DNA of 64,000 nt, from assembly GCF_030253575.1 (NCBI RefSeq), contig NC_080558.1, positions 34,045,611 to 34,109,610 on the forward strand. Direction: 5' to 3'. The stretch's first letter is position 1, and the number at the start of each line of letters is the position of its first letter. The notes beneath the pieces are model-generated. The model worked only from the letters and a program-made list of their open reading frames with translations, was not told where the DNA came from and searched no databases. Origin of the DNA: Rhododendron vialii. Taxonomy: Eukaryota; Streptophyta; Magnoliopsida; Ericales; Ericaceae. A program made the translations under genes and the position numbers. Shown in pieces: positions 56,841 to 64,000 of the stretch.

Positions 56841-59800
56841 ATGCTAAATTTTAGCAGGACAAGGATGCAGCCACGGTCAACAAGATCTATGTCTTTAGGA
56901 GGTATGTGTTCCTTTCATTTTCTTTTTACTTTCATAGTCAATACTTTTTTCTCTGGTAGCGTTATTAAGTTTAATTTTAGAGAAATAAAAAAATATTTTT
57001 TGAATCTATTGAATTTATGGGTTGAAAGCAAGAGAGAGAATCTAGAAGTTTATTATCCTCCCTTCATCCTCTCTTTCTCAACATACATATCATTGTTGTA
57101 TGTATGCATTTTAGTATTGGAATTTGGTCATTGCATAGTGTTTACTTTGTAGCTGCTGATTGCATGGCAGATTTTGTGTTCAGTTTTTATACGTATCTCA
57201 GTGATGTAAATTAACGTACTTCACTCGCTCAATCATTACTGAGTGTAATGGTTACAACTAATAATTAAGTTTCTGTAGCTGGAACTAGTACTTTGCTGCA
57301 TATGTGCATTTCACCCATACAAATAAAAAAAAAAAACAAATTAGTTGAGTTTTATTGAAATCACGGATTAGATATAATCTTTTGCAGGACATTCTGTAAG
57401 TCTATTTGGCCTTTTCTTCTTGTAGGTATCGATTATGTGGACCCGAAGAAGAAGAGCAATGTTTTAGGAAAAATTCTCTTGGCTGCTGCCTTTACAGCAT
57501 TATGCATTCTTATGCTCAAACAATCCCCAAGTTTTAACAGCCCAAGCCTAGTAATTCCCTGATCCCTCTATTTAAATTATAGCATCTTCACTGAGTTTCC
57601 TGCTGACACATGGTTGCTCTGTTTAGCCTCATGGTCGTGAAGTGAGATACTCATGCCAAACTTATTATTACAACTTTTTAAGTTCTCTTTCTTTCTTTTC
57701 TTTTTGTTATTTTGCTTCTTAGTCTGAACTAGACTTAAATATGCATAGAAAATGAGCTTCCTTTCCTGTATCCCTTAAGTGTCGTACGGTAAAACTTGTG
57801 ATGCCTTATAATCAACTTGTACTGGGATGCCATGTTTGATGAAGTATCCTCATGACAACATCCTTTGAAATCCAAAAACTGTTAGATGGGTTGAAGCTTA
57901 GTTGCTAGAACCTCCTACTATGGGTGATGAATTTGCTTCTGAACCTCCATTCTGGAGTTTGGAGGAAGAAGGAGAACCTCGCTCCTTTGTCAAAACCTTG
58001 CTCCAACTAGGATGGAACGTCCCGACAATATGATCCCTAAGTAACAAAAGAAAATCTACAAAAAAAAAAAAGAGGACCGTTTCTTTTTTTCTTTTTCTTT
58101 TTTTTGTGGAAAATTTAACAAATACCATAACAACGTTTTCTCGCCAAGAAAGAGACTGAAAAGGAGGACATTAAATGGTGGAATAAAGAGGAGTCAGAGT
58201 GGTTAGAGGGGCAAAAGTTAAAAGTTATAGAGGTTTTTGGCATTATTAATGGAGCAAGGCCAAGTGGTTTGTTTTCAGAGTACTGCGTAGGGACAAGGCG
58301 AAAATGGAGATTGGAAGAATCACTTAGCTAGAACGAAATATCTTGGAGGCAATTGTCGAGGGCATTGTGGTTAACAGAACGTGATCGGAATAGTCTGTTC
58401 TTTCAATGGAGGGCTAATGCTCGTTTCAGGATTAATCACATAGAGCATATCAGTATTGATAGCAGGATGGTTGCGGACGAGCAATCTCCGAGATTGTATT
58501 ACTGAGCTTTATCACAATTTATTTTCAGGTCAAGAGGGGGGTTGGAGAATGAGATGGTTTGGATTTCGTGCCTGTTTTTGTTGAGGATATAGATTGTTCG
58601 GAGAGGCATTTTACAGAGAAGAGGTTGTTAGTGAACTGAAGGAGTTAAATCGTGATAATGCTTTTGGTCCAGATGGGTCGAAGATGAATTTATTCCAAAG
58701 CTACTAGGAGGTGGTTAGGAGGAAGTGTGAGACATGACGAATCAATTTCATGCTACTAGGAGGAAGTGTGAGGCATGATGACTGCTACTTTTAAAAGGAG
58801 TTTCAATTCCTCTTTTGTACCATTGATCAAAAGCACCTTGTGGAGCATCCTGTTCTATTTTATGCCCATTTGTAGCCTTTCCGTGTCGGTCCTAAGTTTA
58901 AGATAATCCCTTTGGGTGATGATGTTGGGGAGGAGTTCAAGCATCATTTTGTAAATTGGGATGCAGAGTGAAGGTCATTTGGGATGGGGGTTGTTTTAGG
59001 AGGTTGGTGCCTTCAACTTAATGGTTGCTAAACCAAAAGGTTTTCGTGAAGTCCAGAAAGCCTGAGGTTGGTTAACAGAAAAAGGGTCCTGAGCACGAGA
59101 AATTGGTGGAGAGCAAGTTGAAGAACTGAATGTTAAAAGATTGGGCTTTCTTGTCTACGGAGTTCTTTTTTTGATCAAGGATCCTAGCTCAAAGTCATCA
59201 TACTACTTATTTTCAGTTCATTGTGCAACCCAATTGAAAATCACACAAAGGTAAAAGAAACGGTTTCATAACCTTTAACCAAATCTAATGGTTAACAAGC
59301 CAACAGAATTGATGTAAACCAACTTATTAGAGGTGTGGGGAATTTCCTGTCGAAAAGAACGGTTTCATAACTTTTAACCAAATCTATTGGTTAACAATCC
59401 AATAGAATTGATTTTAACATTAATTTTGTTGGTTTGTTCACCTTTGCATTAAAACCAACTTATCATAATTGTGGGAATGTCTAGTATCTAGCATAGCGGT
59501 GTAGCCAAATTACAATGATCTAAGTTAAATTGCATTATTCACTGTATGCAAAGTGTATAAATTTGAAAGATTTTACAGAACAAATGCTTTGCGAAGGAAA
59601 TAGCAAACAATTTATGTGAATCCCTCGTTAAAATCTTAGATTAACCGAGTAATAAATACCATGAATGACTCATGACTCAGCCCATACTGTGGCTCAACCT
59701 TCTTAAACTCTAATAATGTGCAATTACGGCTTCTCGGCTTATGACTCATCTCCTGCTAATGTTCACACAAGGTCTGCAATTGTTGAACTTTTGGAGTTCA

Positions 59801-62800
59801 TTACTCCCATTTTTTGTCAATCATATCAACACTGTCAGCTATGGTGCTGATTTTGTGAGTGTACTGGAATCTCTCCTGAAAAATCAAATCAAGAGAAGTA
59901 TTCGAATCAATCCTCGCCAATACCCAGTTTGACCACGGGACCTTGAAAACATGACTGTGGTACTTGGAACCATGTAGATGATCTGCTTTTCATTATTCGT
60001 AGTGATAAATGTATCTCATGCTCATAATATTTTCCCCTTCATTTTGACTGCAAGGGAATGAAATTTTTGAGACTAAGTTAAAGTGGCTATCATAAGGCTT
60101 AAATTTTTTATTTTATTTTATGGACTCTCAACCATCACCTATGAAGCACCAGTACGCCAGAAACAATGGCGTACACGTACCTGGTACGGGTACGGGCTGG
60201 GTACGCCGGAAACGCACCGGGTACGCCGGAAACGAACCGGGTACGTTCGTATGTTTAGGGTACGGCATGGGTACGTGAAATACTTTGATGGGTACGCAAA
60301 GAAGAAGAAGAAGCAGATGAAGAAGAAGAAAGATCGAAGAAGAAGAAAGATCGAAGAAGAAGAAGAAGAAGAGAGAGAAAGGGAGAAACCTGTTGATCCA
60401 CTGCTACTGCGAGAGAGAGACGTCGGACGGAGAAGAGAGACGATGATCGATGGCGACGGCGAGACGATGATCGATGGCGACGAGAGAGAGAGACGTCCGA
60501 CGACGATGATGATCGACGGCCAGAGAGTCAGAGAGAGTCGACGGTGAGGGAGTCGACGGCGAGAGAGTCCACGGCGACGTCGGCGAGAGAGTCAGAGACG
60601 ATGTGGGACAGTGGGAAGTTGTGAGCCCTAGGTTTATACGTATATTTAAAGGGTTATTACACTCCAGTCCTTATACCTTATCATATGCAACAATATGGTC
60701 CCTAAATATATAAAAGTTTGCACTTCGACCCTTGGTCTCTTTTAAATTTGTATTTTATTAAGAAATATATAAATTTTTTATAACTAATATAATGATGTGA
60801 TTATACATGAGCTATACATTATACATAAAAACTCAAGCGTATTAAAATTATAAAAAATAATAATAAATAAATATGCCGTACCCATACCCTACTTTTTTGG
60901 ATTTTGCCGTTTCCCGTACCCGTACCCGTACCCGTACCACGTACCGGTACCCGTGCTCCATAGACCATCACGGACCTTTCTTGTAATTTCAAATCTGAGA
61001 TTTGTTGTTTTCTCATAGTTTTCCATTACAGTTCTCCCGACGCGAGCCAGGAGTTACTCATGTCTTAGTAACTGGAGGTGCTGGATATATTGGTTCACAT
61101 GCTGCGCTCCGACTTCTTAAGGATTCTCACCGAGTAACTATAGTGGTATGGTGGTACCTCTCTCTCTGAAAATATGTATATGCTCTTTGCTAGCATCTCA
61201 GCCTTTGATTGAGATGGATTTGAGATTTTCAAAGAAAAAAATTCTTTGTATGACAGGACAATCTGTCTCGTGGAAACATTGGCGCAGTCAAGGTTCTACA
61301 AGAACTATTTCCAGAGCCTGGACGGCTTCAGTTTATTTATGCTGATTTGGGGGATCCAGAAGCTGTATCCTAGTTATTCCTCTTTTAACAATGCATATTT
61401 TTTGTGTTTATTGCTTGGAAACCATTTAGCATTCGTTGTGTATCTTGGTTCCTTAATTGCCGTTTCAGGTCAAAAAAATATTCTCAGAAAATGCTTTTGA
61501 TGCTGTGATGCATTTTGCAGCTGTCGCATATGTCGGAGAAAGCACCCTTGATCCTCTAAAGTAAGTGTTGTGTGCTCCAGGGCTGTTCAAATGTTTGTTG
61601 AATTTGCATGGACTTTTTGAATGTGGCAATTACTAGTGAAGCTTTGAGTTCCTCAGAGATATTAAACTTCTACTATTTTCAGGTGCAAGTTTTTAAGTTT
61701 CTATATTAACTTTGTCAAAATCTGCTTTCAGTCCATTGGGTTAATAAAACCTTTGAACCCTGCAAATCTGGAAATTTTTTATTATCTGGTTGATATATTG
61801 ATTGAACAATTCACCCTAACAACCTTAAACTGGAAAACAAAGTACTAATCTGGGGTTACGAAAAAAGAGAGTTACCTTCCCGCTACAATCATGAGTTTAG
61901 CATTCAGTGGAAGAATCATATTGAAGTACTTAGGATTATTATGGATTATCTTTTCACTTTGTTGAAGATCAGAATCTGACCTATTTAAGTAGTTGAAATT
62001 GTTTGGAGCATGGAAACTTCAACAAGTTAACCTTCTTGTGTTTATCCAGGTACTATCACAACATTACATCAAATACCTTGGTAGTATTAGAGGCAATGGC
62101 AGCACATGGTGTCAGTATATTGATATATTCTAGCACATGTGCAACATATGGAGAGCCTGAACAGATGCCAATTACAGAAGAAACTCCACAGGTGAAGATT
62201 CTAAAAACTGTTTGTGTTTGTGTTTTCTACAAATTTGACTTAGTCTGTGCTTGGGGGAGTAGAGTTGGACCAGTTGGCATGGTACTGTTTTTTTTTAGTC
62301 AATTTGTTAATAGGTTGTTGGGATGTACTGAAAATTTACTGATATCTGACTGTTGCATTGATGTAGCTCCCCATTAATCCATATGGAAAAGCCAAGAAGA
62401 TGGCAGAAGATATTATCCTTGATTTCCATAAGAACTCTGACATGGCTGTCATGATTTTAAGGTAGGTGTTTGAGCATGTACTACATCTCAGATTTGTTTT
62501 ATCATGTTCTGTTATATGTTAATTGGCCATCTTATTTCTATCCAGGTCTGTCTTCTGTTATGGCTAGATTGTCTCACAAGTGTGTTTCTGTCTTGTATTA
62601 GTCATGTCCCTGTCTCAGTGCAAGTATTAACTGGAAATGTTTGTGTGTTTGAACAAATGTTTGCTGTGAAAAGCTTGTGTGAGAGTGGTTGATCTTGTGC
62701 CACATACCAGTCTTATTGCAATTATTTTCGTTCTGAATCAGTATATTTATTTACAGGGAGAACTTTTGTACCTTCGATGATTAAGTGGGTTAGCTGAATT

Positions 62801-64000
62801 CTCTACACAAACATGTGTCTGTTTCAAGATGAAAGATAGGAAAATCATGAAACAGTAAAGAAAAAGACTTAAGGGTGAGGGTTGAGCGGGACACTGTAGG
62901 ATTATTGATTTGAGATTGATTGGATTTACAGGGTTCATTGACCTTGTGGTTCTGCCACACTTTGATGCCTTCCCCTTCCTTTTTCCATCTGTTTTTCCGC
63001 TGGGTCTCTGGAGCTGTTACTTTTTTTTTTTTCCTCCCGATGTAGTCTACATGGGACCTTTCCCTTTATAAAGTTCGATAATGGAGTCCCTCTATAACCA
63101 GAAAGGTCACACCTGACAGGGATACATATTCTTGTTTCTTTGTTTTGGCGTCGTCTTATTCAGAAGAAGAGTAATTGCACCCAAGATAGTTTTGGACTCA
63201 TTTTCTGTTTCTGAATAATTTCAGATACTTCAATGTGATTGGTTCAGATCCAGAGGGAAGATTAGGAGAAGCTCCCAGACCGGAGTTGCGAGAGCATGGA
63301 CGGATATCAGGTGCTTGTTTTGATGCAGCTCGTGGGATTATTCCTGGGCTTAAGGTATGATAATTTCTCATGCTTTTTTTTCCCCTTCCTGCTGCATATA
63401 ATCTGGTGTACGCTGTACCATTGTCTTTAACAAGGAATTAGATATGTTGGCTGGGTTTGAACAATGATAGATCAAATAGAAAGATGAATTTCTTCGGGGA
63501 ATTTAGTTGAAAGGAGGAAAAATTACAAGATGACAAACTTTTCATATTCCTTGTCTTCAGTTTTCTTTCTTGTTCATCCTTTTTGTTTGTCTACATCGAA
63601 TAGAGTTTTAAAAAAACTGGAGATAGCGCTGATTCTAAAATCGACAGAAATTTTGTTTGGTGAAGATATCCCGTAAATGTTTTAAGAAAGCTAGTTGGAG
63701 CGAAGTACTGTTGTAAAATGGAAAACCCATATTATTCAGCTTTCTAAGAGAGTACAATTATTGCTAAAATGCTTGGGCTTTCCAAGATTCCACAACTTCT
63801 TTTGATTCACTTTAGTTAAAAAGGGAAAGGCAGAAATGAAACTTCACAGAATTGGGTCGACAACATCTCAAAATGGACCAACAATTTAGGGGCAGCCAAA
63901 ATTGAAAAAAGTGAACAAAATATTTGAGACGGAGTCACAGAGGGAGTAAGTCAATGACGTAACCAACATGTATATTTACTAACTTCCTTGAGGTGGTAGA
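56841..64000 (+). CDS. MUR4: UDP-arabinose 4-epimerase (MUR4/UXE type), 3' end outside window
   Basis: Coding exons: 56841-56901, 57426-57550, 61032-61145, 61257-61364, 61469-61560, 62050-62191, 62367-62461, 63225-63354. All have GT-AG borders and one frame, 289 codons so far; 63355-64000 is intron and the last ~130 codons lie beyond the window. The protein is a type II Golgi membrane protein: short basic N terminus, transmembrane helix (about 33-51, [18 protein letters not shown]), then an extended-SDR epimerase domain. NAD-binding GGAGYIG is at 77-83, with catalytic Thr196 (SSTCATYG), Tyr220 and Lys224 (NPYGKAKK). [19 protein letters not shown] ends the visible part. It interconverts UDP-xylose and UDP-L-arabinose for pectin and arabinogalactan synthesis. 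The second intron (3.5 kb) carries transposon remnants. Confidence 0.94.
57551..58189 (+). other. MUR4 intron 2, left part
   Basis: No coding recognised. It contains T/A runs near 58048-58105. Confidence 0.6.
58190..59150 (+). mobile_element. Decayed LINE (L1-type) ORF2 remnant in MUR4 intron 2
   Basis: From 58344 the + strand reads [20 protein letters not shown], then [16 protein letters not shown], and, after stops and frameshifts, [20 protein letters not shown]. These are the region before RT and the first RT motif of plant LINEs. Later pieces (about 58915-59050) resemble the C-terminal part. Ends and poly-A tail are not defined. Confidence 0.75.
59151..60138 (+). other. MUR4 intron 2, middle part
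   Basis: AT-rich. A ~55-bp direct repeat with GAAACGGTTTCATAACCTTT-like sequence and AACCAAATCTA(A/T)TGGTTAACAA lies near 59259 and 59358. No coding. Confidence 0.55.
60139..60963. mobile_element. 825-bp non-autonomous hAT-like element in MUR4 intron 2
   Basis: Perfect 8-bp duplication ACCATCAC at 60131-60138 and 60964-60971. The ends CTATGAAGCAC and (inverted) CTATGGAGCAC form the terminal repeat. Both sub-terminal regions are packed with GGTACG/GGGTAC motifs (60170-60290, and on the other strand 60872-60955). The middle has GAAGAAG and GAGAGAGAGA low-complexity runs (60298-60600). The open frame across it is compositional, not a transposase. Confidence 0.85.
63355..64000 (+). other. MUR4 intron 8, running out of the window
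   Basis: Donor GTATGATA at 63355. AT-rich. GAGACGGAGTCACAGAGGGAGTA near 63926-63948 looks like one eroded Stowaway terminus, but no partner was found. Confidence 0.5.

Noticed and set aside
60083-60547. 154-codon frame rich in Lys, Arg and Glu
   Set aside because: It crosses the hAT-like element boundary and is made of GAAGAAG and GAGA runs; there is no transposase motif.
63926-63948. Stowaway-like terminus GAGACGGAG..GAGGGAGTA
   Set aside because: Only one end is visible and no inverted partner was found before 64000 or upstream, so a MITE is not called.

Overview
This window is nuclear DNA of a flowering plant, probably a eudicot. It holds plant-type genes with GT-AG introns (PRMT7, UDP-arabinose 4-epimerase, berberine-bridge-enzyme-like oxidases, wall-associated-kinase-like pseudogenes), Ty3/gypsy and Ty1/copia LTR retrotransposons, and Stowaway, hAT-like and Mutator-like MITEs. 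I cannot name the species. Nothing looks prokaryotic; there are no operons, CRISPR arrays or rRNA genes, and I recognised no tRNA gene.

Layout. Bases 1-19240 are one old Tat-lineage Ty3/gypsy element on the + strand whose 5' LTR is cut by the window edge. It has gag, protease, RT, two RNase H domains, integrase, a long 3' spacer carrying an antisense plant-mobile-domain (PMD) gene with one intron, a polypurine tract and a 3' LTR. Its gag is split by a 4.15-kb element that looks like a solo LTR (1189-5342), and its antisense gene by a Stowaway MITE. Bases 19241-20407 are the end of an older minus-strand LTR element (PBS plus LTR) into which the Tat element appears to have inserted. Bases 20408-30160 are a decayed WAK-like kinase locus split by a complete-length but dead Ty1/copia element (22322-29071, minus strand, 5-bp target duplication GATAA). 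That element itself carries a Mutator-like MITE and an opposite-strand fragment of another copia element.

Bases 30240-42400 hold two tandem segmental copies of an intronless BBE-like oxidase gene (30840-32459 and 38275-39915, minus), separated by a second WAK-like fragment and a copia RNase H remnant. A third, broken BBE copy lies at 52645-54068 beside a 387-bp hAT-like foldback element. Bases 42766-50831 are an apparently intact 14-exon PRMT7 gene on the minus strand; the exon model I read by eye closes in one frame (735 aa). From about 54780 to the right edge lies the + strand UDP-arabinose 4-epimerase gene (MUR4/UXE type). Eight coding exons are visible and the last exons lie beyond the window. 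Its 3.5-kb second intron is filled with a LINE remnant and an 825-bp hAT-like element.

The functional genes are the two BBE-like oxidases (secreted flavoproteins), PRMT7 (arginine methylation) and MUR4 (UDP-xylose/UDP-arabinose interconversion for the cell wall). They do not form an obvious pathway. The rest is nested transposon history that can be ordered from target-site duplications and frame arithmetic. I did not find a convincing new biological system. The most unusual items are the antisense intron-bearing PMD gene in the Tat element, a MITE inserted in frame into copia pol, an opposite-strand copia fragment in the copia RT, and a start-codon switch between the BBE paralogues.
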